The translations under genes and the position numbers were made by a program. From Candidatus Poribacteria bacterium (lineage in GTDB: Bacteria > Poribacteria > WGA-4E > WGA-3G), in the NCBI GenBank assembly GCA_022822085.1, contig JAJECK010000078.1:1-38567 (forward strand): DNA of 38,567 bases, written 5' to 3'. Positions 16,377-23,237 of this stretch are shown here, piece after piece (position 1 is the first letter of the stretch; each line of letters opens with the position of its first letter). A model generated the notes under the pieces. The model was not told where the DNA came from. It ran no database searches and was given only the letters and a program-made list of their open reading frames with translations.

Positions 16377-16460
16377 GCCAAATGCACTTTTGGCATTTGG
16401 CCAAGGAGGTTAGGAAACCGCACTACCGTATTGGGTATTAACTATAAGTGAAACCCAATA
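16377..16460 (+). promoter_or_regulatory. Leader hairpins
   Basis: The first stem is GCCAAATGC (16377-16385) pairing with GCATTTGGC (16393-16401), with a 7-nt loop. The second is TATTGGGT (16429-16436) pairing with ACCCAATA (16453-16460). An AAGGAGG sequence directly follows the first stem but has no start codon behind it. A weaker relative of the first part (GTGAATCATCGCCAAAT) precedes the second gene copy near 18611. No known riboswitch was recognised. Confidence 0.4.
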
Positions 16461-16501
16461 ATCGGACATTCTTAAGCCTAAATAAACCTGTCCTGTCTAC
16501 C

Positions 16502-16642
16502 TTGATGCTGATGAATACATGCCATACGATATAATATCCGCAATTAGCAATGAAAAGGTTATCTTTTACCACTAAATTACTATCAAGCATCTGCGTTGAT
16601 AGCAATAGGAGGTATAAGGTTGATATCAATAGGAGGCACAAG
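16502..16642 (+). repeat. Duplicated upstream region, copy 1, with two Shine-Dalgarno units
   Basis: The sequence from TTGATGCTGATGAATACATG at 16502 to the start codon is nearly repeated at 18928-19046. It includes a -10-like TATAAT (16530-16535). Copy 1 also contains a 24-bp tandem duplication (16595-16618 and 16619-16642), so AGGAGG occurs twice, at 16607 and 16631; only the second is at the right distance from ATG 16643. Confidence 0.75.
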
Positions 16643-17374
16643 ATGTTACGCGAATATCTTACAAACAAATATGTTCTCGGTGCTATCGGATTTCTGATAG
16701 TGTTGTCAGTTGCGTGTGTCCTCTGGTATCATTATGATACAGCACACTACAAACAGCAACTTGCAAAAGAAGAGCAGATGCTGCGTCAACGGGAAACAGC
16801 ACAAAAAGCAGAAACTAACACTGAGACAAAACAGACAACTGATCAAACATCAGCGGAAAGCAATACAGCAACCGCAGATAAATCTATAATCCAAACAATT
16901 GACAGTAAAGAAAAAGACAGGCAGACAGCAGACCTAACAGGACAGACACAGGCAATTGAAAAGGCTGAAGAAGTGCGTGTGTCTCCTTATGGCTTTGGTC
17001 CGTATCCAGATCTTCCTCCAGGTTTCCCAGATGACTATTGGGATACAAGGATTGGCAACAAAGACAGTGAATTGCTTGGTCGCGTTCGAATAAAACTTAT
17101 AGAACAAGGCAAAAATATAACGGGCACGACTATGTTAAATGGGTTAGTTTATCCCACTTTTCCCGGAACGATATATGTGGAATGGTTATGGGATGAAGAA
17201 AAAAAAGAAAGATATGTTGGGCTTCTCATGGGAGACCCTTTTACAATAAACAATATTCCGGGGCACTTACCTGGGCGAAGGCTTAGAGAAAAAGATATAC
17301 CAGTTGGTATTGAAGTAATAAACTATCTCAATGGAGGAATTGATCCGTATCAATTCCTCGGTCTAAAGGAGTAA
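16643..17374 (+). CDS. Single-pass membrane protein of unknown function (LREYL family, copy 1)
   Basis: This 243-residue protein starts at ATG 16643, behind AGGAGG with 6 nt spacing; the longer frame from 16550 only covers the leader. It has a transmembrane segment at about 12-30 (VLGAIGFLIVLSVACVLWY), then a long Gln/Lys/Thr/Glu-rich helical linker of roughly 90 residues, then a C-terminal domain beginning VSPYGFGPYPDLPPGFP and including ELLGRVRIKLIEQG, MLNGLVYPTFPGTIYVEW and GIDPYQFLGL. The C-terminal domain is shared with the protein at 19047-19814. The family is not recognised. The layout suggests an anchored domain held away from the membrane. The next gene starts 5 bp after its stop, behind AAAGGAG, so the two are translationally linked. 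Confidence 0.7.
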   Translation: MLREYLTNKYVLGAIGFLIVLSVACVLWYHYDTAHYKQQLAKEEQMLRQRETAQKAETNTETKQTTDQTSAESNTATADKSIIQTIDSKEKDRQTADLTGQTQAIEKAEEVRVSPYGFGPYPDLPPGFPDDYWDTRIGNKDSELLGRVRIKLIEQGKNITGTTMLNGLVYPTFPGTIYVEWLWDEEKKERYVGLLMGDPFTINNIPGHLPGRRLREKDIPVGIEVINYLNGGIDPYQFLGLKE

Positions 17375-17379
17375 AAATA

Positions 17380-17862
17380 ATGAAAAGGTTGATGTTTTAT
17401 CTGATTTTTCCAATGTCAGTAATGTTCTCAATTTGTGTTCTCGCTGCTAACAATATTATAGAAAAAGAGGCAGACTTTGCTCTTAACCGTGGAACGTACA
17501 GGATCGCGTCAGACAACGCACCAAGAATCAATCCAGTTATAAATGCGACTGCTTATACACATTCTCGGCGAATTGTCACGGATAAAGTTGAATATCCGAT
17601 AATTCGCATTAACTATTATGCAAGTGCTTCAATTTGGTCATTAAATGCATTCAACGGAGGAGATTATGAGCTACATGTTGAGGTGCCGCATGAAAGAAAG
17701 ACAGCTGATTTGAAATACGATGGAATTGCCTGCTATTATGATACAGCAGAAAAGACAAAAGATATATGGATGGGAACCCCTGACATAGAGGCATGTAAGG
17801 CAAAAGCTAAAGCTACTGAGGATTCTGGTGCATCATGTGAAGCTGAGATCCCATGGGACTAG
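17380..17862 (+). CDS. Secreted protein of unknown function, probably truncated
   Basis: This 160-residue protein has an N-terminal signal peptide (MKRLMFYLIFPMSVMFSICV, likely cleaved after VLAA). The mature part has a beta-rich look (IIRINYYASASIWSLNAF, YELHVEVPHERK) and a short Cys-containing C-terminus. It follows the membrane protein gene by 5 bp. Nineteen bases after the stop codon a perfect 33-bp palindrome begins, and coding-like but broken sequence with a related flavour lies beyond (18101-18561). The gene may therefore have been longer before repeat insertion and decay. Function not recognised. Confidence 0.6.
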   Translation: MKRLMFYLIFPMSVMFSICVLAANNIIEKEADFALNRGTYRIASDNAPRINPVINATAYTHSRRIVTDKVEYPIIRINYYASASIWSLNAFNGGDYELHVEVPHERKTADLKYDGIACYYDTAEKTKDIWMGTPDIEACKAKAKATEDSGASCEAEIPWD

Positions 17863-17880
17863 TGTTGTATCAATCAATAT

Positions 17881-17966
17881 ATTGTCCATCGGTAGATGAA
17901 CGAAACCCGACATTTCTCATCATAAATGACTGCATGTCGGGTTTCGTTCATCTACCGATGGACAAT
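17881..17966. repeat. Perfect 33-bp inverted repeat (MITE-like core)
   Basis: The arms 17881-17913 and 17934-17966 are perfect reverse complements around a 20-nt loop. They carry the same core (CGAAACCCGACAT / ATGTCGGGTTTCG) as copies B-D but use different outer arm bases and lack clear TAATACC ends. It lies just after the stop of the gene at 17380-17862. A chance ORF at 17853-18038 runs across it and was not accepted. Confidence 0.75.
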
Positions 17967-18100
17967 TTGAGAATGGACAGTCCAGTAGACAGGATGGGCA
18001 GCGCGACTGTCAATCAGACAATAGTGAAAATGATGTAAAAAAAATGAACAACATATTATAGTGCATTCTGACACCTCATTTTTAAAATGGCGTGCATTCC

Positions 18101-18561
18101 GCCTCCTCTCATCTCCTTGACCTTGTTGAAGATCAAGAAATTGCTGAAGACGAATAGGGAGATGCAGTAGGCGATACGGAGATACCAATATCCTGTCTCA
18201 GCATTTCTCCTGCCGTTACAAATCAAACTCCACAACCCGGGGACAGGGTAACAATGAATCTTGTCACCAGTGAACCTTATTACTATGTATATTGGTATGT
18301 GAAAGCACCTTGGGAAATGAGTGAACGCGGAACATACGTGGAAGGCATCTCTGGTAATGAAACGGCAACTGATACATCGCTAAGTTATACGTTCCAGAGT
18401 GGAATTAGGCATACAGGAGATTTTCTGATAACCGCAGTCATTCCCGGTGGTCAGATATGGCTATGTATCAGGAGACGTATACTGTAACTGTGGATATGAC
18501 ACCAAATTGTGACGACTGTACAGACAGAAATTTAAACTGCCCCAATGCGAGTTCACACTGA
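18101..18561 (+). pseudogene. Broken gene: Ig-like secreted domain with stop and frameshift
   Basis: One frame reads SSHLLDLVEDQEIAEDE, hits a stop at 18155-18157, and continues as ISPAVTNQTPQPGDRVTMNL, YYYVYWYVKAPWE and HTGDFLITAVIPGG. Near 18454 the coding signal moves to another frame, reading MYQETYTVTVDMTPN and then a Cys-rich end at 18561. The pieces together look like an extracellular Ig-like or cadherin-like beta domain (PGDRVT ... GDFLITAVI ... YTVTV). One stop and one frameshift make it a pseudogene unless the assembly is wrong. It may be the displaced 3' part of the gene at 17380-17862. Confidence 0.55.
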
Positions 18562-18927
18562 TGCTTTGGGAGGACCAGTCAACATAGCACGCGTAGAGTT
18601 GTCAAACCTGTGAATCATCGCCAAATACCTTTTTATGTGCATTTATGGTGAAAGATAGGAATAAATCAACAAAATCTAAAGTGATAATGTCGTTTGTAGT
18701 TGCACAATAGATTGCCCCTCTTACATTGTTGGAGTGGTTTTCAACCATGATTTCTTTCTAAATCGCGGAAGGCACGGACCATGCGGAACACGCGGAAAAG
18801 ACACTTTCGCATCCAAATTACAGTCAAAGAAGATAACAATCATTTCGGTTTCAAACCGTTCTAACAAGAGAAACCTCTCAGCGCATTCCGCGTTTTCCGC
18901 GATTCAGACAATAGCCCGACTCTTACT
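18562..18927. repeat. Gap with dispersed-repeat fragments
   Basis: A 30-bp block at 18727-18756 (starting TGTTGGAG, then TTTTCAACCA) recurs with few changes at 38223-38252. It is followed by AATCGCGGAA (18761-18770), which pairs with TTCCGCGATT (18895-18904). The GTGAATCATCGCCAAAT sequence near 18611 resembles the leader at 16367. No gene was seen. Confidence 0.5.
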
Positions 18928-19046
18928 TTGATGCTGATAAATACATGCCAAATATGATATAATATCCGCAATTAGCAATGGAAAGATTATCTTCTATCAC
19001 TAAATTACTATCAAGCATCTGCGTTGATAGCAATAGGAGGTGCAAG
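18928..19046 (+). repeat. Duplicated upstream region, copy 2
   Basis: This is a near copy of 16502-16642 without the 24-bp tandem unit. It carries an extended -10 TGATATAAT (18955-18963) and ends in AGGAGG (19035-19040), 6 nt before ATG 19047. The gene copy below therefore has its own promoter candidate. Confidence 0.7.
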
Positions 19047-19814
19047 ATGTTACGCGAATATCTAACAAATAAATATGTTCTCGGTGCTATCGGTTTTTTG
19101 ATAATGCTATCCGTGGCGTGTGTCCTCTGGTATCGTTATGATACAGCACACGATAAACAGCAACTCGTCAAAGAACAGGAGATGCTGCGTGAACAGGAAG
19201 CAGAAACCGACACTGAGACAAAAGAGTCAACCAAAGCACATTCCCCTGGTGAAATAGCAGAAAAGCTTGCAGAAGGGAAGAATAGAGTTGTCTTCAATCT
19301 CACCGAACTCCCACCCAAAAAAAGTGAAATTCAACAAACAGGTGTAGTTGAGAATATTAAGCAAGAAGAAACTACACAGGCTGACGCCAAAGTTTCACCG
19401 TATGGTTTCGGACCCTATCCGAAAGTCCCTGAGGACTTTCCTTTTCCTGTTGAGTGGAATTTTCCTGGCAGTGACGCAGGCCATGAACTTATAGCACGCG
19501 TTGCTATCAAACTTTGGACCCAGGGCATAGAAACCATGGGTGCCACGATGGAGGACGGTTTGGTATACCCGAATTACATAGATACTGTCTATATCCGTTG
19601 GGGTGAAACGACAGACGACGATGACAATCCGATCCAGTATATTACTGATCTTGGCGGTTATCCACCAGCATGTCTACGTATCGTAGAGAACAACATTGCA
19701 AGACTCGGTGAAAGAGGGGCGATGACCGCTGCAGATATCCCCTCAGATGTCACAGTGGAACTTTATGACGAAGCTGGAATTGATCCTTATACTTTTTTAG
19801 ATTTAGCGAAATAG
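19047..19814 (+). CDS. Single-pass membrane protein of unknown function (LREYL family, copy 2)
   Basis: This 255-residue paralogue of the protein at 16643-17374 has the same N-terminus (MLREYLTNKYVLGAIGFLI), transmembrane segment at about 12-30 and charged linker. The C-terminal domain again begins VSPYGFGPYP and includes HELIARVAIKLWTQG, MEDGLVYPNYIDTVYIRW and IDPYTFLDL. The N-terminal 50 codons are almost identical in DNA between copies, while the linker and C-terminal domain have diverged. That pattern fits a duplication with either conversion of the front or strong constraint on it. Start chosen by the strong Shine-Dalgarno. Function unknown. Confidence 0.7.
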   Translation: MLREYLTNKYVLGAIGFLIMLSVACVLWYRYDTAHDKQQLVKEQEMLREQEAETDTETKESTKAHSPGEIAEKLAEGKNRVVFNLTELPPKKSEIQQTGVVENIKQEETTQADAKVSPYGFGPYPKVPEDFPFPVEWNFPGSDAGHELIARVAIKLWTQGIETMGATMEDGLVYPNYIDTVYIRWGETTDDDDNPIQYITDLGGYPPACLRIVENNIARLGERGAMTAADIPSDVTVELYDEAGIDPYTFLDLAK

Positions 19815-19824
19815 TAGAGGTAAG

Positions 19825-19949
19825 ATGTTACGTGAATATCTAACAACATAAGGGTTCTCAGTGCTATCGGTTTTCTGATAGCACTTCTGTAGTGTGTGTC
19901 CTCTGGTATCGTTATGATACAGCACACGATAAACAGCAACTCGCCAAAA
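19825..19949 (+). pseudogene. Dead fragment of a third LREYL-family copy
   Basis: Starting at ATG 19825, ten bases after the stop of copy 2, the DNA closely follows the first 125 bases of copies 1 and 2 (ATGTTACGTGAATATCTAAC ... GATACAGCACACGATAAACA). A deletion at about 19846 and in-frame stops destroy the frame, and similarity ends near 19949. A weak ribosome site (AGAGG) is still visible. It shows that the 5' segment was copied at least three times. Confidence 0.8.
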
Positions 19950-20007
19950 TAGATATTGTCAGAATCGCGGCACACACAGAACTTGCTCTATAAATCGGTT
20001 TAATTGA

Positions 20008-21123
20008 TTATCGCACTTCAGAAGCCTGCAGCTCCAATGCAGCATCCAATAACGCATTAGCCAAAAACTGCGGATTAACCTCATCTTTTCCGCGAAAGGT
20101 CCGCACGCGTTCACCATTCACCTTTAGCACAGCCAATTCTTTCCCACCGAGATGGATTCCAAGTTTCGCGTTGCGCGTTTCACCCGGACCGTTCACCTCA
20201 CACCCCATCACTGCCACAGGGATATTGATTCCATTTTTCTCAAGCAGTTCCTCTGCCACAGCAACGATATCTTCATAACCCGCAGTAGGGTCTCCACGTC
20301 CACAGAACGGACAAGAGATAACATCTAACATGTCTTCAGCCATACCGAGTGCACGCAGCAGTTCTTTCGCTGTCAACACCTCTTCCACAGGATCGCCAGT
20401 AATAGAAATGCGGATTGTGTCACCGATGCCTTCTAACAATAACGTGCCTATGCCGAGTGTGGATTTGACATGTGCGCGCCGCGGTGTCCCCGCTTCTGTC
20501 ACCCCAAGATGCAACGGATACCGAACCTTTGCAGAAAGTAATCTATTCGCCTCTATCATCCGAATCGGATCACTGGATTTGACAGAGATAGCAATATCTG
20601 TAAAGTCGTGTTCTTCACAGATATTGACATGCCGCATCGCACTTTCTACCAACGCCTCTGCTGTCGGGGAAGGATACTTTTCCAACAAATCTTTTTCAAG
20701 GGACCCTTCGTTAACTCCGATGCGTATAGGAATATTCGCTGCTTTTGCAGCGGACAGGACCTGTGCAATTCGTTCCTCGTTACCGATGTTACCCGGATTG
20801 ATGCGGACTTTTGCTACACCCGCATCTACTGCATCAAGCGCGTATCGGTAGTTGAAATGGATGTCTGACACAATTGGCACAGGAGAACGTTTGACGATTT
20901 CGCTGAGTGCTTTTGCGTCTTTTTCTTCTGGTACTGCAACTCGGACAATTTGCGCGCCTGCTTCCACACACCGTTCAACTTGTGCCAAAGTTGCATCAAC
21001 CTCGTGCGTCAACGTTGTCGTCATTGTCTGAATGGAGATCGGATTACCGCCACCTATCGTAACGTTACCGACTTGGATGGTTCGGGTGGGTTTCCGATTA
21101 TCAATCTGTATCAACTCTTTCAT
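20008..21123 (-). CDS. ispG: 4-hydroxy-3-methylbut-2-enyl diphosphate synthase (flavodoxin)
   Basis: This cytosolic iron-sulfur enzyme of the MEP isoprenoid pathway converts MEcPP to HMBPP, two steps before IPP/DMAPP. The 371-residue length is the short bacterial form. The TIM-barrel part begins VTIGGGNPISIQTMTTTLTH, and the 4Fe-4S ligands are C271 and C274 in CPFCGRGDPT and C308 in MGCEVNGPGE, with the conserved Glu in GPGET (315). NPGNIG at 109-114 is also typical. ATG 21123 gives the usual start. The product feeds undecaprenyl phosphate, the carrier that uppP recycles in this window, though the genes are not adjacent. Single gene, no operon partner upstream. Confidence 0.97.
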   Translation of the reverse strand: MKELIQIDNRKPTRTIQVGNVTIGGGNPISIQTMTTTLTHEVDATLAQVERCVEAGAQIVRVAVPEEKDAKALSEIVKRSPVPIVSDIHFNYRYALDAVDAGVAKVRINPGNIGNEERIAQVLSAAKAANIPIRIGVNEGSLEKDLLEKYPSPTAEALVESAMRHVNICEEHDFTDIAISVKSSDPIRMIEANRLLSAKVRYPLHLGVTEAGTPRRAHVKSTLGIGTLLLEGIGDTIRISITGDPVEEVLTAKELLRALGMAEDMLDVISCPFCGRGDPTAGYEDIVAVAEELLEKNGINIPVAVMGCEVNGPGETRNAKLGIHLGGKELAVLKVNGERVRTFRGKDEVNPQFLANALLDAALELQASEVR

Positions 21124-21293
21124 AATTTCACTATCACTGAAAATATTGTCCTTACACTGTTACTGCTTTATCTGCTATAAAATTGAACATGGTATATAGT
21201 TAGAGAAAGGCGAATCCCACAACTGTCAATTAGTAGTCCTCATCTACCCAATTGACACCTATGGTATTTCACGACACGATGCTTGCTATAATA

Positions 21294-21749
21294 TTACGTC
21301 TCATCAGACACATCATCAGGATTCGGTGGCGGTGGGTCGGTAAATGGTAATCCTTTCTCCTTCGCTTCTTGCTGACGTTTCTTCCAATCAGCATACCACG
21401 CACGATAAATCTCAGCTTTGCCTTCTTCAATACCTTCAACTTTGCCTTCTTCAATACCTTCAGCTTTACCTTGTTCAAGTGCCTGTTGTATCTTATGTGT
21501 ATAACGGAGCATTATTTCGCCTCCCAACTCAAAAAGTCCGACAATAATGAAAAGTGAATATTGAGAAAACGGCACAACTTCTTTAACAGTCGCTTTAAAC
21601 GTTTCTAAGACAGTTTGTGAAGAATTGCCACTTTCATCTAACCAAATGATAACTGTATAAACAACTGTCAAAACGAAAAGTATCAATATTTCCAAAACAA
21701 TCCAATCAATCCGTGCTGACAACAATGGTGATCTCGGTTTTTTCTCCAA
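21294..21749 (-). CDS. Two-TM membrane protein with octapeptide (EGIEEGKx) repeats
   Basis: This 151-residue protein has two hydrophobic segments at about 17-37 and 62-80 and a loop between them (DESGNSSQTVLETFK). The cytosolic tail contains tandem eight-residue units EGIEEGKV and EGIEEGKA, then a charged helix and a proline-rich end (PPPPNPDD). The repeat type is the same as in the tail of the Rpn nuclease at 2-877, which suggests a shared helical or oligomerising segment rather than shared function. No family recognised. The plus-strand and other frames over this gene look like shadows of the repeat. Confidence 0.6.
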   Translation of the reverse strand: MEKKPRSPLLSARIDWIVLEILILFVLTVVYTVIIWLDESGNSSQTVLETFKATVKEVVPFSQYSLFIIVGLFELGGEIMLRYTHKIQQALEQGKAEGIEEGKVEGIEEGKAEIYRAWYADWKKRQQEAKEKGLPFTDPPPPNPDDVSDET

Positions 21750-21814
21750 AGTCTACCTCGTTCTATAAGATTATTTGGAAATTATAACCGACTTCATCAC
21801 ATAAATCAATATGA

Positions 21815-21969
21815 TATTATACCATTTCTATATGATAACATGACATTATTTCGTCCGTCGGGTAGAAGCGGTAGCGAAACCCGACTTCTTATAGCGTCAT
21901 GTCGGGTTTCGTTCCTCAACCCGACCTACAATATATTATGACAATTTGTCAATTAGAAATGGTATTATA
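21815..21969. repeat. MITE-like element, copy D
   Basis: The inverted ends TATTATACCATTTCTA (21815-21830) and TAGAAATGGTATTATA (21954-21969) differ at one position. The interior has the GTCGGGTAGAA ... CGAAACCCGAC / GTCGGGTTTCG ... CCCGACCTAC arrangement, here imperfect. The 155-bp size matches copies A-C. Confidence 0.75.
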
Positions 21970-22010
21970 CAAACAGAACCATTCAATTGACACTTTAAGT
22001 CATTGTTAGC

Positions 22011-22025
22011 GGGGTTTCCAACCCC
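22011..22025. repeat. Short palindrome GGGGTT-TCC-AACCCC after hisC
   Basis: A 6-bp stem with a 3-nt loop lies 16 bp beyond the hisC stop codon. It is one of the small palindromes scattered in this window and could also act as part of a terminator, but no T-run follows in the hisC direction. Confidence 0.45.
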
Positions 22026-22041
22026 ATGTATACTATCTTTT

Positions 22042-23151
22042 CTACCTCATTCCTACAAGTGATGTGAGTACCTCAATGAATCGTTCATTTTCCTTCTGTC
22101 TACCGATTGTCACTCGAATTGCATTTGGAAACCCATAACCCGCCATTTGACGCACGATAACCCCTTTCTTCATCATTGCATCTGCCAAATCCGCGCCATT
22201 TTGGTTGACAAATACCATGATAAAATTCCCTTCCGTTTTGATATAACGCAGCCCCAATTTTTCAAATGCAGCGTATAGAAATTTCTTACCTTCAGCGTTT
22301 AATTCTTGGCTTTTTTTGACATAATCGGTATCTTTGAGTGCTGCCCGTGCCGCTGCTTGTGCTATTGCATTGCAGTTAAACGGTTGACGAACAGGATTCA
22401 TTGTGGCTATGATAGAAGGAGGCGCGATACCATAACCTACTCGCAAACCCGCAAGACCGTAGATTTTGGAAAAGGTCCGAGTAATAATGAAGTTGCGATC
22501 CTCCATCACATAAGGCAACGTGTGCGGATAGTCGGGATTTGTAACATATTCATAATACGCTTCGTCAAACACGACCAAAACATGCTCCGGCACCTGTGCC
22601 ATAAACTGCGCGGTTTCTGCAGCGGTAACCATCGTTCCAGTGGGGTTATTCGGATTTGCAATAAAGATTACCTTCGTTTTGTCGGTAATCGCCGTTGTCA
22701 TTGCTGACAAATGGTGTGTATCGTTCTGCATCGGTACAACAACTGGGGTTGCCCCTGATACCTGAGCCACATGTTCATACACAACAAACGCACCTTCTGC
22801 GTAAATCACTTCGTCGCCAGGTCTAAGGTAGGTCTCACCGACAAGTGTAAGTACCTCGTTCGAGCCATTTGTCAAAATCAGATGTGCTTCAGTAACACCA
22901 AGATGTTTCGCTAAATCTGATTTGAGGTAATATGCATTTCCATCAGGATAGAAATGCACCTGTTTGGCACTCTCTTCAATTGCTTGCAATGCTAACGGTG
23001 AAGGTCCAAGCGGGTTCTCATTTGATGCTAACTTGATTATATCAGAGATACCGAGTTCGCGTTTTACCTCTTCAATCGGTTTACCCCCCTGATACGCTTT
23101 GATCGTTTCTATACCGGGATTCGGTGTTAATTCATTCTGTGTTGTATTCAC
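22042..23151 (-). CDS. hisC: Histidinol-phosphate aminotransferase
   Basis: This PLP-dependent class I/II aminotransferase converts imidazole-acetol phosphate to histidinol phosphate in histidine synthesis; some members also act on aromatic amino acids. The 369 residues show LASNENPLGPSP at 41-52, NPNNPTG at 166-172, FDEAYYEY near 195-202 and the PLP lysine K229 in RTFSKIYGLAGLRVGY. The start is GTG at 23151; no strong Shine-Dalgarno is visible. It lies 86 bp downstream of the last large WD40 gene on the same strand but has no clear link with it. No other his gene is in the window. Confidence 0.95.
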   Translation of the reverse strand: MNTTQNELTPNPGIETIKAYQGGKPIEEVKRELGISDIIKLASNENPLGPSPLALQAIEESAKQVHFYPDGNAYYLKSDLAKHLGVTEAHLILTNGSNEVLTLVGETYLRPGDEVIYAEGAFVVYEHVAQVSGATPVVVPMQNDTHHLSAMTTAITDKTKVIFIANPNNPTGTMVTAAETAQFMAQVPEHVLVVFDEAYYEYVTNPDYPHTLPYVMEDRNFIITRTFSKIYGLAGLRVGYGIAPPSIIATMNPVRQPFNCNAIAQAAARAALKDTDYVKKSQELNAEGKKFLYAAFEKLGLRYIKTEGNFIMVFVNQNGADLADAMMKKGVIVRQMAGYGFPNAIRVTIGRQKENERFIEVLTSLVGMR

Positions 23152-23237
23152 GGGTTTCCCATTCTAAATGTATTAGAGTATTCAATTATCCGAATTATAG
23201 TATAGCATAGTTCACTGATTTTTTTCACAGCAAAATA

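Noticed and set aside
16340-16460. Cyclic-di-GMP or another known riboswitch in the leader
   Set aside because: Some A-rich loop and GCCAAA-like bases looked suggestive, but the conserved core of the known classes could not be matched.
17853-18038. 61-codon plus-strand open frame
   Set aside because: It is made mostly from the two arms of the perfect 33-bp palindrome, so it is not a likely gene.
20330-20851. 173-codon plus-strand open frame opposite ispG
   Set aside because: It lies fully inside ispG, whose iron-sulfur motifs are intact; the antisense frame is a coding shadow.
9111-21969. Repeated hairpins as a CRISPR array
   Set aside because: The copies are far apart, have inverted rather than direct symmetry, no regular spacers, and no cas genes are near.
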